From Streptococcus sp. D7B5 (GTDB lineage Bacteria > Bacillota > Bacilli > Lactobacillales > Streptococcaceae), in contig NZ_CP121467.1 of NCBI RefSeq assembly GCF_029691405.1, positions 1,054,001 to 1,118,000 of the forward strand: DNA of 64,000 nucleotides, in the 5' to 3' direction. The stretch's first letter is position 1. Each line of letters starts with the position of its first letter. The notes under the pieces were generated by a model. It was not told the origin of the DNA, did no database searches, and saw nothing but the letters and a program-made list of their open reading frames with translations. Shown here one piece after another: positions 28,301-37,761 of this stretch. Position numbers and translations under genes: made by a program.

Positions 28301-31300
28301 GGTCACGTTTGTCAAGAGTTTCAGCTTCTTTGCCGTTCACATCTTTCTTGATTTCTGGCTCTTCTGGTGTTGGTGGCGTTACTGGGACTTCATTAGAGTC
28401 TTTCGTAAAGCCTGGCTTGTTTGGAAGATCTGCCTTGTAAGCTGCCTTGTTAGGAACTTTCACAGTCTTATCTTCTGATAGGTAAGCAGACAAGTTCGCG
28501 CCGGCTTTGATCTTCGCGTCGAATGTTAATTCAACAACTTGACCAGCACTTGTTTTAGCTTGTTCTTCTGTAAGAGTCAAGGTAATGGTTTGACCTTCTA
28601 CCTTGATTTGGCTAGCGTCAAGAGCTTGACCATTCAATTTAGCACTTGAAGTTCCTGCGAACTCAAGAACATCCACTAGTGTATCCGTTACCGCGAAGGC
28701 TGTCGCATCTTGCGCTACACTTGTTTTCACATTGTATGTGAAGACTTCATCACGTTTTGCGAGGGTTTCTTCTGCCTTACCGTTCACATCTTTCTTGATT
28801 TCTGGCTCTTCTGGTGTTGGAGGTGTTACTGGGACTTCGTTAGAGTCCTTGTGCACACCTGGTTTATGTGGGAAGCTTGCGTCATAAGAAGCCTTATTCG
28901 GAATCTGTGTACGGCCGTCTTCCTTCACATATGCGGACAAGTTCGCGCCAGCTTTGATCTTCGCGTCGAATGTTAATTCAACTGCTTGACCGCCATTTGC
29001 TTTCACTTGTTCTTCTGTAAGGGTCAAGGTAATCGTTTGACCTTCTACCTTGATTTGGCTTGCATCAAGAGCTTGACCATTCAAGGTCGCACTTGATTTA
29101 CCTGAGAACTCAAGAACATCTTCGATCTTATCGGTTACGCTGAAGGCTGTCGCATCTTGCGCTACACTTGTTTTCACATTGTATGTGAAGACTTCATCAC
29201 GTTTTGCGAGGGTTGCTTCTGCCTTGCCGTTCACATCTTTCTTGATTTCTGGCTCTTCTGGTGTTGGAGGTGTTACTGGGACTTCGTTAGAGTCCTTGTG
29301 CACACCTGGTTTGTGTGGGAAGCTTGCGTCGTAAGAAGCCTTATTCGGAATCTGTGTACGGCCGTCTTCCTTCACATATGCAGACAAGTTAGCGCCAGCT
29401 TTGATCTTCGCGTCGAATGTTAATTCAACTGCTTGACCGCCATTGGCTTTCACTTGGTCTTCTGTAAGCGTCAAGGTAATGGTTTGACCTTCTACCTTGA
29501 TTTGGCTAGCCTCAAGAGCTTGACCATTCAATTTAGCACTTGAAGTTCCTGCGAATTCAAGAACGTCTACTAGTGTATCTGTGACTGAGAAGGCTGTCGC
29601 ATCTTGCGCTACTGTTGTTTTCACGTTGTAAGTGAAGACTTGGTCACGTTTGTCAAGAGTTTCAGCTTCTTTGCCGTTCACATCTTTCTTGATTTCTGGC
29701 ACTTCTGGTGTTGGTGGCGTTACTGGGACTTCGTTAGAGTCCTTGTGCAGTCCTGGTTTGTGCGGGAAGCTTGCGTCATAAGAAGCCTTATTCGGAATCT
29801 GTGTACGACCGTCTTCCTTCACATACGCTGACAAGTTCGCACCAGCTTTTATCTTCGCGTCGAATGTTAATTCAACTGCTTGACCGCCATTGGCTTTGAC
29901 TTGTTCTTCTGTAAGCGTCAAGGTAATGGTTTGACCTTCTACCTTGATTTGGCTAGCGTCAAGAGCTTGACCATTCAATTTAGCACTTGAAGTTCCTGCA
30001 AATTCAAGAACGTCTACTAGTGTATCTGTGACTGAGAAGGCTGTCGCATCTTGCGCTACTGTTGTTTTCACGTTGTAAGTGAAGACTTGGTCACGTTTGT
30101 CAAGAGTTTCAGCTTCTTTGCCGTTCACATCTTTCTTGATTTCTGGCTCTTCTGGTGTTGGTGGCGTTACTGGGACTTCATTAGAGTCTTTCGTAAAGCC
30201 TGGCTTGTTTGGAAGATCTGCCTTGTAAGCTGCCTTGTTAGGAACTTTCACAGTCTTATCTTCTGATAGGTAAGCAGACAAGTTCGCGCCGGCTTTGATC
30301 TTCGCGTCGAATGTTAATTCAACAACTTGACCAGCACTTGTTTTAGCTTGTTCTTCTGTAAGCGTCAAGGTAATGGTTTGACCTTCTACCTTGATTTGGC
30401 TAGCCTCAAGCGCTTGACCATTCAATTTAGCACTTGAAGTTCCTGCGAATTCAAGAACGTCTACTAGTGTATCCGTTACCGCGAAGGCTGTCGCATCTTG
30501 CGCTACTGTTGTTTTCACGTTGTAAGTGAAGACTTGATCGCGTTTGTCAAGAGTTTCAGCTTCTTTGCCGTTCACATCTTTCTTGATTTCTGGCTCTTCT
30601 GGTGTTGGAGGCGTTACTGGGACTTCGTTAGAGTCCTTGTGATATTTCGGATTGTGATCGATGTCGTAAGAAGCCTTGTTTGGAATTTCAGTCTTACCAT
30701 CTTTGGTTACATAAGCAGACAAGTTTGCATTATCTCTAATCTTAGCCTTGAAATTCACTTCAATAGACTTACCAGCATCTGCTTTTACAGAAGCTTCTGT
30801 AAAGGCAACTTTGATCACTTGGCCAGAAATTGTTACTGTCGCCTTAGATCCTGCATCCTCACCATCAAGTTTAACAGTAGCTGAAGCATTCTCACCAACA
30901 AATTCTAGAACTTCTTTCAACTCGTCTGCCATCTCAAACACAGTTGCATTGGCAGGCATTGTTGTTTTCAAAGTATAAGTAAATTCTTCATTACGTTTTG
31001 CAAGATCGTAACGTTCTGCTCCGTTTACTTCCTTCTTAAGCTCTGGAGTTGTTGTTGGCGGTGGAGTGACAGTGACTGGTTTTGATTCTTTCTTAGAATC
31101 TGGATTGTCATTAATGATGTAGCTAGCAGTATTTGGTACTACTGGCTTGTCTTTTGCTTCATTTGGATAAGCAGTCAAGAGAGCATCGAAAGTGATGCCG
31201 TCTTTAATCTTGGCATTGAATGAAACTTGTACAGCTTTACCAGCATATTGTTTCACTTGCTCTTTACCAAATGTGACCGTCAAACGTTGACCTTCTGTTG

Positions 31301-34300
31301 TTACAGTGAGGTCTTGAACAGCTTGGCCATCAACAGTGACCGTTGCTTCTCCTTCAAATGCCAATTCTTTGACGATATCATCTGAAATGGTGAAGGTATC
31401 TGCCACATGTGGAACCGTTGAGTCAATCGTATAAGTAAAGATTTCTGATAACTTACCAAGATCTGCGTGTTCCTGACCATTCACCTTCTTCGTGATTGGT
31501 GGTGGTGTAACAGTGACCGGCTTGGTTTCTTTCTCACCTTGTTGGTCATTCTTGTTGGTGTAAGTAATCTTAGCTTTGTTCTCAATAGATGGAACAGTTG
31601 AGCCTTTCTTCACTTTGGCATGAATCACGAGCTCTACTTCTTGGTTACCGTAGTCACCCGCATTCGCAAAATCTTTCATCGTTGCAGTCACGGTTTGACC
31701 TTGAACTGTTACATCGAAGAATTTCGCTGCAGCTCCCTTGATTTCAGCTTGACCTGGAGTCAAGTTCTCATCCAAGGTATCCGTTACAACGAAGGACTTG
31801 TACGTTGTAATATCATTTGGCAATTTCGCTTTAATATTATAAGTAAAGTCGGTTTCCGCACCGATTGTTGCCTCTGTCAGTGTTTCGTTGATTTTCTTAT
31901 CAACACCTGGTTCTGATGGAGGGGTTACGGTGACAGGTTTCGTTTCTTTTTCTCCGCTATGATCGTTCTTATCTGTGAAGCTGAACTTCGCAGTATTTGG
32001 AATGTTGATACGCGTCACTCCATCATTAATCTTAGCCGGAATAATCAATTCCACTTCTTGACTAGCAAGGTCTGTAGCCTTCGCAAAGTCCTTCATCGTT
32101 GCAGTCACGGTTTGACCCTCAACTGTTACATCGAAGAAGGCTGCAGCTGCTCCTTTGATAACTGGTTTGCTTGAAGTTTCATTGATAACTGACAAATCTC
32201 CTTCAAGTGTATCTGTAATCACAAATTTCTTGTAATCTGTAATATCTGTTGGAAGTTTTGTCTTAATGTTGTAGTTATACGCTTGACCTGTCGCGATATC
32301 TAAGTGATCAAGGGTTTCATTGATCTTCTTCGTTACAGGAGGTGGCGTTACGGTGACAGGTTTCGATTCAACTTCTTTCTCTACATTATTCTCATTTGTA
32401 AAGGAAATAGAAGCCTTGTTTTCAATGGTTGTACCTGTCACACCATTTTTAACTTTTGCAGGAATGACTAGTTCAACAGTTGAGTATTTTGCAAGTTCAC
32501 CAAACTGACCATCCTTCACCGTTGCCGTAATCTCTTGGCCATTGGTGTGGATATCAAAGAGGGCCGCTGCAGAACCTTTAATACTTACGTCGCCTGCAAG
32601 TTCCAAATTAGCATCCAGTGTATCACGAATCACAAATTTCTTGTAATTGGCAACATCACTTGGTACTGCTGTTGTAATGTTGTAGTTGTATGGTTGCCCA
32701 TCAAACGTTTGGAAGCTATCCAAGTTCTCATTAATCTTCTTATTAATAGAAGGTTCTTTTGGTTTTGGTGGTGTAACCGTTACTTCGTTAGATGTTTGTT
32801 TCACATCGTTCAAGATCACATCCGCTGTATTTGGTACTTTTACTTGACCATCTTTCTTGTATTTAGAAAGATCAGCACCTTTACGGATTTTCGCCTTAAA
32901 GGTTAATTCTACATATTGAATGTCTTTCACCTTACGGCGATTCACTTTACGAGTGATTTTTTCAAGATTAGTTTTGTCTAGTGTCAACGAAACGGTTTGA
33001 CCTGAAACGGTTGTCGCACCTTTCAAATCAGCGTTATCTTTTCCACCGAGTTTTACATTCAAACTATCTGCTTGAACTTCTAACTCTGGAACAACTGTAT
33101 CTGTCAGCGTAAAGTTGTCCGCAATACCTGGCCATGGAGCAGTCACCTTGTACTCAAAGAGTTCCTCTTCTGCTTTCAAATCTTCATGTTCTTTGTCATT
33201 AACCTTCTTCGTAATTTCTGTTACAACTGGAGGTTTCACGTAAACTGGATTTGAACGGCGAATGGTACTTGGTTTGGTATCTGTCTTGGCATGCGCATCT
33301 TGGTTTGGTTGATTGTCATCACCATTCCACATGATGTTCCCTTGGTTTAGGAGACCAAATCCATTACTTTCCTGAAGGAGAGCCATGAATTCTTTACTTG
33401 ATTGATTATTGCGGTATTGTTCTTTCAAACGAACCTTAATGGTCATTTGAGCTTTCTTCAATACCAAGTAATTATAGTTGGATCCTTTAGCAGGAACATC
33501 CGCAACCACGACACTTTGAGGGTTGCCTTCTGAATCATCTTGACTAACTACACGAGTGGTCCATTTTTCTCCATTTGGTCCAGTAGCTGAACTTTCAACC
33601 ACTTCCAAACGGTAGTCAAGTGGGTCTGTCAACATGACGTTCTTTTCAAATTCGTAGGCTACGTTATTGAAGTTGTAATCAAGAGTATAGGTGAACTCCT
33701 CTGCCTTGTCTGACAATTGTGCAGAATAGGCTTTTTTCTTTGTCAAACCAAGCGGGTCATCAATTTCTCCCAAGTCATTACTCTTATCTGCGTCGGTAAT
33801 TCTCTTCGTGACACTTGGGTAACAGTACTCGAGTTTTTGAACTTCAACTTCTTCATTACGTCCACCAATCTTACGGGTTGTAAATTCACCTGTCTTGAAG
33901 ACACCAGTCAATTCAGGGACTGTAATTGTTTCATTCGTTGGTGTGTAATCAGCTGGCGGATCAACTTCATCCTCTTCATTCGTTTCAGGAGCACGAGCCT
34001 CCTTACTCAAATCATAGTCAAAATTGTTATCTCCAGGGTTGAAGACACTATCGGGTACATAGATTGTGACATTGTCACCTTCTTGATTGATTCGACCACG
34101 AATTTGTTTTGATGGATCTGTGACTTTTTCAACAACTGTTTTACCATTGATTCGAACAGCATCAACCTTATATCCAGGTGTAACAGTGAACTCACCCTTG
34201 ATGTCTTCCTTGATCAACGCTGCAGCTACCGATTCTAAAATTCGATTTGAGAACTTATCGATATCGCTTTGTTCATTAACATAGAAGGAAACGTTCTTTC

Positions 34301-35336
34301 CGTTTACAACCTTGTCTGGTGAAGCCATCGATTGAAGAGCATCATGGAAGATTCCTTGAACTGAACGGTTGTCCCCAATATTAATAGTGTTACCGAAACC
34401 ATTTAGATAAGCTGGACCATATTGATAATATGGTTCAGTGAAATTATCAACACGTTCCCAGAAACCTACAACCACAGAACCTTCTGAACCAACCGCTGCT
34501 TTCAGCTGGTTACCTGCATCTCTCAACTCATTGGCACGACCAGTAATATCTTGAGCTGCTTCTGGATAGCTATCTACTCCCCAAGCACTATGGATATCCC
34601 ACGTTCTTGTATAGCTCTTATCCATTACAACTGTGTTAGACCCTGGCAGACGGTAACCATTGGCTACTCCATCCGTTACCAGGAGGAAGACTGTCTTACG
34701 ACCGTTTTCCATATTCCCTTTGACACTGTTGTACTGAGCGATCGTATCTTGAATGGCTGGAACAGTTGGAGTTCCACCATCAACTGCAATATTATCAATG
34801 AATTTATGAATTTCATTTTGATCGCTTGTTAAACCGCTATTCCCATAGGTATAGTGTTTACCAGTTGTATTCGGATCGGTAAATGTATCTGTAGGATTGC
34901 CACTGAAATCGTTATTATTAAAGTAACGCACCTGATCCAAACCTTGGTAAGAAGCTACGAAAACGCGGTCAGTTGTCCGAGAGTCGCCAGTCTTAACTAG
35001 ATGAGGATCGTTCTCATTGTATTGTTCTGGACTCACATATGTTGTCAAACGCTTCAAAGCATTCTTAACACTAGGAATCGTTTTTCTAAATGATCCACTG
35101 GCATCCTGCAGGATAACCAAGTCAATTGGTTTACGTGGAACTGTCCATTGCGTCTTCTCCGATTTCTTTATCTTACGATAACATCCATTCTGGATAATTT
35201 CCGTATTATCTCCTACTCGAATTACCTCAGTTTCATCAGCCGCACCACGACCGAAACGTAAACTAGCTAATCCTAATGGCACAGAGAGAAACAGAATCGT
35301 AAACAGAATGGAGACCTTTTTAATGAAATCTCTCAT
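25347..35336 (-). CDS. Giant vWA-headed isopeptide-domain LPXTG adhesin, 3329 aa
   Basis: A short signal peptide (VSILFTILFLSVPLGLA) precedes a von Willebrand A domain with the MIDAS motif DASGS at 78-82 and a TDG strand further on. About sixteen stalk domains follow, each with an early Lys (IKKDVN or TKKIN), a central acidic strand (ELTFDAKI) and a late Asn (VPNKASY), the Lys-Asn isopeptide pattern of Gram-positive fimbrial D2-type domains. Seven central domains are near-identical 149-residue copies. The last is split by a 170-residue Lys/Glu/Ala coiled coil (about 3010-3180). It ends LPNTG with RKAER. The only two cysteines, 52 and 505, bracket the vWA head, and a TlpA-like oxidoreductase gene lies 61 bp upstream. 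No sortase or pilin cluster is present, so it is read as a monomeric stalk adhesin with unknown ligand. Confidence 0.9.
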   Translation of the reverse strand: MRDFIKKVSILFTILFLSVPLGLASLRFGRGAADETEVIRVGDNTEIIQNGCYRKIKKSEKTQWTVPRKPIDLVILQDASGSFRKTIPSVKNALKRLTTYVSPEQYNENDPHLVKTGDSRTTDRVFVASYQGLDQVRYFNNNDFSGNPTDTFTDPNTTGKHYTYGNSGLTSDQNEIHKFIDNIAVDGGTPTVPAIQDTIAQYNSVKGNMENGRKTVFLLVTDGVANGYRLPGSNTVVMDKSYTRTWDIHSAWGVDSYPEAAQDITGRANELRDAGNQLKAAVGSEGSVVVGFWERVDNFTEPYYQYGPAYLNGFGNTINIGDNRSVQGIFHDALQSMASPDKVVNGKNVSFYVNEQSDIDKFSNRILESVAAALIKEDIKGEFTVTPGYKVDAVRINGKTVVEKVTDPSKQIRGRINQEGDNVTIYVPDSVFNPGDNNFDYDLSKEARAPETNEEDEVDPPADYTPTNETITVPELTGVFKTGEFTTRKIGGRNEEVEVQKLEYCYPSVTKRITDADKSNDLGEIDDPLGLTKKKAYSAQLSDKAEEFTYTLDYNFNNVAYEFEKNVMLTDPLDYRLEVVESSATGPNGEKWTTRVVSQDDSEGNPQSVVVADVPAKGSNYNYLVLKKAQMTIKVRLKEQYRNNQSSKEFMALLQESNGFGLLNQGNIMWNGDDNQPNQDAHAKTDTKPSTIRRSNPVYVKPPVVTEITKKVNDKEHEDLKAEEELFEYKVTAPWPGIADNFTLTDTVVPELEVQADSLNVKLGGKDNADLKGATTVSGQTVSLTLDKTNLEKITRKVNRRKVKDIQYVELTFKAKIRKGADLSKYKKDGQVKVPNTADVILNDVKQTSNEVTVTPPKPKEPSINKKINENLDSFQTFDGQPYNYNITTAVPSDVANYKKFVIRDTLDANLELAGDVSIKGSAAALFDIHTNGQEITATVKDGQFGELAKYSTVELVIPAKVKNGVTGTTIENKASISFTNENNVEKEVESKPVTVTPPPVTKKINETLDHLDIATGQAYNYNIKTKLPTDITDYKKFVITDTLEGDLSVINETSSKPVIKGAAAAFFDVTVEGQTVTATMKDFAKATDLASQEVELIIPAKINDGVTRINIPNTAKFSFTDKNDHSGEKETKPVTVTPPSEPGVDKKINETLTEATIGAETDFTYNIKAKLPNDITTYKSFVVTDTLDENLTPGQAEIKGAAAKFFDVTVQGQTVTATMKDFANAGDYGNQEVELVIHAKVKKGSTVPSIENKAKITYTNKNDQQGEKETKPVTVTPPPITKKVNGQEHADLGKLSEIFTYTIDSTVPHVADTFTISDDIVKELAFEGEATVTVDGQAVQDLTVTTEGQRLTVTFGKEQVKQYAGKAVQVSFNAKIKDGITFDALLTAYPNEAKDKPVVPNTASYIINDNPDSKKESKPVTVTPPPTTTPELKKEVNGAERYDLAKRNEEFTYTLKTTMPANATVFEMADELKEVLEFVGENASATVKLDGEDAGSKATVTISGQVIKVAFTEASVKADAGKSIEVNFKAKIRDNANLSAYVTKDGKTEIPNKASYDIDHNPKYHKDSNEVPVTPPTPEEPEIKKDVNGKEAETLDKRDQVFTYNVKTTVAQDATAFAVTDTLVDVLEFAGTSSAKLNGQALEASQIKVEGQTITLTLTEEQAKTSAGQVVELTFDAKIKAGANLSAYLSEDKTVKVPNKAAYKADLPNKPGFTKDSNEVPVTPPTPEEPEIKKDVNGKEAETLDKRDQVFTYNVKTTVAQDATAFSVTDTLVDVLEFAGTSSAKLNGQALDASQIKVEGQTITLTLTEEQVKANGGQAVELTFDAKIKAGANLSAYVKEDGRTQIPNKASYDASFPHKPGLHKDSNEVPVTPPTPEVPEIKKDVNGKEAETLDKRDQVFTYNVKTTVAQDATAFSVTDTLVDVLEFAGTSSAKLNGQALEASQIKVEGQTITLTLTEDQVKANGGQAVELTFDAKIKAGANLSAYVKEDGRTQIPNKASYDASFPHKPGVHKDSNEVPVTPPTPEEPEIKKDVNGKAEATLAKRDEVFTYNVKTSVAQDATAFSVTDKIEDVLEFSGKSSATLNGQALDASQIKVEGQTITLTLTEEQVKANGGQAVELTFDAKIKAGANLSAYVKEDGRTQIPNKASYDASFPHKPGVHKDSNEVPVTPPTPEEPEIKKDVNGKAEETLAKRDEVFTYNVKTSVAQDATAFAVTDTLVDVLEFAGTSSAKLNGQALDASQIKVEGQTITLTLTEEQAKTSAGQVVELTFDAKIKAGANLSAYLSEDKTVKVPNKAAYKADLPNKPGFTKDSNEVPVTPPTPEEPEIKKDVNGKEAETLDKRDQVFTYNVKTTVAQDATAFSVTDTLVDVLEFAGTSSAKLNGQALDASQIKVEGQTITLTLTEEQVKANGGQAVELTFDAKIKAGANLSAYLSEDKTVKVPNKAAYKADLPNKPGFTKDSNEVPVTPPTPEEPEIKKDVNGKEAETLDKRDQVFTYNVKTTVAQDATAFAVTDTLVDVLEFAGTSSAKLNGQALDASQIKVEGQTITLTLTEEQAKTSAGQVVELTFDAKIKAGANLSDYVTEDKSIKVPNKAAYKVDLPNKPGFTKDSNIVPVTPPTPEEPEIKKDVNTKAEETLADRDQVFTYNVKTSVPTDATAFSVSDTLESVLDYAGSANASLNGQALEASQIKVDGQTITLTLTKEQVKANGGQAVELSFTAKIKAGADLTPYLTDRGFTVPNTASYDAKFPHKPGLHKDSNKVPVIVPKEPEPEISKKINRTLDHLDVEYDAPYMYNVNTTLPKDIDKYKEFTVTDTLEPVLAIADTPVAYVDGRDANGALETSVKGNTVTVKVKDFARLKGFKEIQLYIPAKLKANSDLKAYKDQLVPNKATVNFKDANGQSGSKETKPVTVKPRDPEKPTDPTPGEPAKTVGPEDGSKPDKDYHLPNALDTFRFDITTPVPTDPVDENGNAKKDQYGRLIKTDLTSFTITDKIDSVLKVNKDRIALKVENAQFDKIKATLQAQLEQSEKELKALTGKSTEETSTETGKKEELKAAEAKVAELKAKLEAAKAAQPAKPAETTTPATAAEETTPATSDSSASEDKKPATSEPSQDLASLEAELKAAEENLAKLQAPAEKESELAPADKKQQQEKLENEIKKLKEAQTKLQAAIDKLSKVSNDRGELVGKDLEAIATVTYDETSNVVTFEISDKDVLEALKGSTVRLVLYTNFKEGTDFTKFTGGVPNTAEVSFNHNPKPKTTNKVVVFPPTPPTPEKPQTPPPGGTVPPAEPKKTLPNTGSEGSSIFGVLAALALGLAGLLFWKRKAER
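27467..30595 (-). repeat. Seven 447-bp tandem stalk repeats
   Basis: Exactly 447 bp per unit (149 aa), in frame. Sub-blocks alternate between two variants (EEQAKTSAGQVV versus EEQVKANGGQAV; KAAYKADLPNKPGF versus KASYDASFPHKPG), giving a mosaic pattern. Confidence 0.9.
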
Positions 35337-35397
35337 AATTTTCTCTGAAATCCTATTGTGATTTCTTCTTCCTCCTTTTTCCCGAAATGAATGTATG

Positions 35398-35985
35398 TTA
35401 GTTTAGCAATTCTTGTAACTCTTTCGAGAAATTTTCAGCAGTGGTATGATTTACTAATACATTCTTTACCTGTTGCTGTTTTGTCACAAGATACATACTT
35501 GGTATGGTTTGAACCTGTAAAAGATCGGCTGCGGACTGATCTTCGTCATAATAATAGGGGAAAGTATATCCTTTTTCTTTGATATACTGATCAGCAGTTT
35601 CCTTTGTTTCTTTTCCTGGTTCGTTCATATTCAGAAGAACAAAATGAATTTGATCTCCATACTTTTCATACATCTGCTGAACAATGGGTAGTTGTTTCTG
35701 GCAATGCGGACACCAACTAGCCCATTCGACAACTAACATAGGTTTATCATACAGTTCCGAGATAGCAATCAATTTTCCATCTTGAGAGGTCATTTTAAAT
35801 TCTGGAAGTTGTTGGCCTTTTAAACTCAAAGCCGTATTGTTCTTATCACTAGAAGTTGATTGCGAAACTGACGATGAACCTATATCTCCATCCTTAGTGG
35901 GTCTGGTGTAATAAAGCAAACCCACCGCTAAACCTATGATGACACCCACCGCTAAAAATGGTAGCCACCACTTGTCTTTTTGCAT
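35398..35985 (-). CDS. TlpA/ResA-like membrane-anchored thiol-disulfide oxidoreductase
   Basis: The 195-aa protein has an N-terminal transmembrane anchor (WLPFLAVGVIIGLAVGLLYY), a Ser/Thr-rich linker and a thioredoxin fold. The active site WCPHC is at Cys92 and Cys95, with a cis-proline loop TIPSMY further on. ATG 35985 follows GGAG by six bases; the longer frame to 36078 runs through the promoter. It is first in an apparent operon with the vWA adhesin 61 bp downstream. It resembles the extracytoplasmic oxidoreductases that fold streptococcal surface proteins (SdbA in S. gordonii). A role in oxidising Cys52-Cys505 of the adhesin is inferred. It could instead be reducing, like ResA or CcdA partners; no CcdA gene is nearby. 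Confidence 0.85.
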   Translation of the reverse strand: MQKDKWWLPFLAVGVIIGLAVGLLYYTRPTKDGDIGSSSVSQSTSSDKNNTALSLKGQQLPEFKMTSQDGKLIAISELYDKPMLVVEWASWCPHCQKQLPIVQQMYEKYGDQIHFVLLNMNEPGKETKETADQYIKEKGYTFPYYYDEDQSAADLLQVQTIPSMYLVTKQQQVKNVLVNHTTAENFSKELQELLN

Positions 35986-36340
35986 AACATCTCCTTTCCT
36001 ATAATAGTAAAATACAACGAATAAGTCTTTAGCAAATAACATATTAATACAATCAAACAAAAACTGCGACTCATTCATTTCAAATGATATTTTAACATTT
36101 ACTATTCATTTATACAAGTAATAAGTTGTCAGATAGTAAATTTTTTTAAAAAGTAGAAAATCCCATTAAATACCATCATTGTAAAGTTTTTCTAATCATA
36201 AACTTGATTTCGTTTTCTGAGATTTGTCAGAATATTCCCGTTTCCGATGCATAATTGTAAGCAAGGCAAGAAATATGAATTGCCTATATTACCTATACTA
36301 AAATTTGCATCAAAATACTTTTATAACATTGCAAAAATAA
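35986..36340. other. Intergenic region between tlpA-like gene and glnA
   Basis: No gene is supported. It holds the oxidoreductase promoter near 36089-36117; the remainder is AT-rich and ends at the glnA terminator. It marks the right border of the adhesin island. Confidence 0.5.
36089..36117 (-). promoter_or_regulatory. Promoter of the tlpA-like/vWA adhesin operon
   Basis: TTGTAT (36112-36117) and TAAAAT (36089-36094) on the minus strand have a 17-bp spacer. The predicted leader is about 100 nt. Confidence 0.6.
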
Positions 36341-36371
36341 AAAAGATTATCCAATTAGATAATCTTTTTTA
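36341..36371 (-). terminator. glnA terminator
   Basis: AAAAGATTAT and ATAATCTTTT arms with flanking A and T runs, just after the glnA stop. Confidence 0.85.
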
Positions 36372-36376
36372 TGTTC

Positions 36377-37723
36377 TTAATACAAATCAAGATAATTATC
36401 AACTTCCCATTGTGAAACAAAGGTTGCATAGCTGGCCCACTCGATACGTTTCGCTTCAAGGAAGCTAGTGTAGATGTGTTCACCTAGGGCTGCCTTGACC
36501 ACGTCATCCTCAGTCAAAGCTTTCAAAGCGTTGTGAAGAGTTGATGGAAGATCAGTGATTCCAGCTTCCTTACGCTCTTCTGCTGTCATGATGTAGATAT
36601 TCTCTTCGATAGGAGCTGGTGCTTCGATTTTGTTTTCAATACCATGCAAACCAACTTCCAAAAGAACCGCCATAGCGATGTATGGGTTTGCCATTGGGTC
36701 CACTGAACGCAACTCAAGACGAGTTCCCATACCACGTGAAGCCGGCACGCGCACAAGTGGCGAACGGTTACGACCAGCCCAAGCAATGTAAACAGGCGCT
36801 TCATAACCTGGAACCAAACGTTTGTATGAGTTAACCGTTGGGTTCATGATGGCAGTATAGTTGTAAGCATGTTTGATCAAACCGCCAAGGAAATGGTAGG
36901 CCGTTTCAGACAACTGCATTCCTTTTGGATCATTTGGATCAAAGAAGGCATTGTTTCCTTCTGCATCAAACAAGGACATATTACAGTGCATACCTGATCC
37001 AGCAATACCAAATTTTGGTTTTGCCATAAAGGTTGCGTACAAACCGTGTTTACGAGCAATGGTTTTTACTACGAGCTTAAAGATTTGAATCTTGTCACAG
37101 GCACGAAGGACTTCATCATACTTGAAGTCAATTTCATGTTGTCCAACCGCAACCTCGTGGTGACTCGCTTCTACTTCAAATCCCATTTTGGTCAAGACAT
37201 TCACGATTTCACGACGTGTATTGTCCGCAAGGTCAGTAGGCGCCAAATCAAAGTAGCCACCCTTGTCATTCACTTCAAGTGTTGGGTCGCCATTTTCATC
37301 CAACTTAAATAGGAAGAATTCTGGCTCTGGACCAAGGTTGAAGGATTTGAATCCTACTTCTTCCATATGACGAAGTGCACGCTTCAGATTACCACGTGGG
37401 TCACCTGCAAAGGGTTCGCCTTCTGTTGTATAGACATCACAGATCAAACCTGCAACACTTCCATTTTCATCTCCCCAAGGGAAGACTGTCCATGTATCCA
37501 AGTCTGGGTACAAGTACATATCTGACTCATTAATACGTACAAAACCTTCAATAGAAGATCCATCAAACATGGCTTTATTTGACAAGACCTTATCTAACTG
37601 TTCATCTGTAGCAGGAATTTCGACGTTTTTCATCGTCCCCAGGATATCTGAAAACATGAGACGAATAAAGGTAACATTTTTTTCCTTGACTTCACGACGA
37701 ATATCTGCAGCTGTGATTGGCAT
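36377..37723 (-). CDS. glnA: Glutamine synthetase type I
   Basis: The 448-aa enzyme condenses glutamate and ammonia to glutamine. Visible family motifs are [20 protein letters not shown] (ATP and glutamate site), [13 protein letters not shown] (glutamate/phosphate arginines) and [15 protein letters not shown]. The length is that of the short GSI-alpha form of Firmicutes, which has no adenylylation tyrosine loop. GGAG precedes ATG 37723. It is 38 bp downstream of glnR and co-transcribed with it; in this group GlnA and GlnR together set feedback control of nitrogen genes. Confidence 0.97.
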   Translation of the reverse strand: MPITAADIRREVKEKNVTFIRLMFSDILGTMKNVEIPATDEQLDKVLSNKAMFDGSSIEGFVRINESDMYLYPDLDTWTVFPWGDENGSVAGLICDVYTTEGEPFAGDPRGNLKRALRHMEEVGFKSFNLGPEPEFFLFKLDENGDPTLEVNDKGGYFDLAPTDLADNTRREIVNVLTKMGFEVEASHHEVAVGQHEIDFKYDEVLRACDKIQIFKLVVKTIARKHGLYATFMAKPKFGIAGSGMHCNMSLFDAEGNNAFFDPNDPKGMQLSETAYHFLGGLIKHAYNYTAIMNPTVNSYKRLVPGYEAPVYIAWAGRNRSPLVRVPASRGMGTRLELRSVDPMANPYIAMAVLLEVGLHGIENKIEAPAPIEENIYIMTAEERKEAGITDLPSTLHNALKALTEDDVVKAALGEHIYTSFLEAKRIEWASYATFVSQWEVDNYLDLY

Positions 37724-37761
37724 GGGTTTTCTCCTTAATATATATGACTACTTGCGATTGC

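Noticed and set aside
27816..30884. Plus-strand open frames repeating every 447 bp
   Set aside because: Shadows of the tandem isopeptide-domain repeats on the minus strand.
25347..35336. Pilus operon
   Set aside because: No pilin-type sortase, no second pilin and no pilin motif were seen; one giant LPXTG protein fits a monomeric stalk better.
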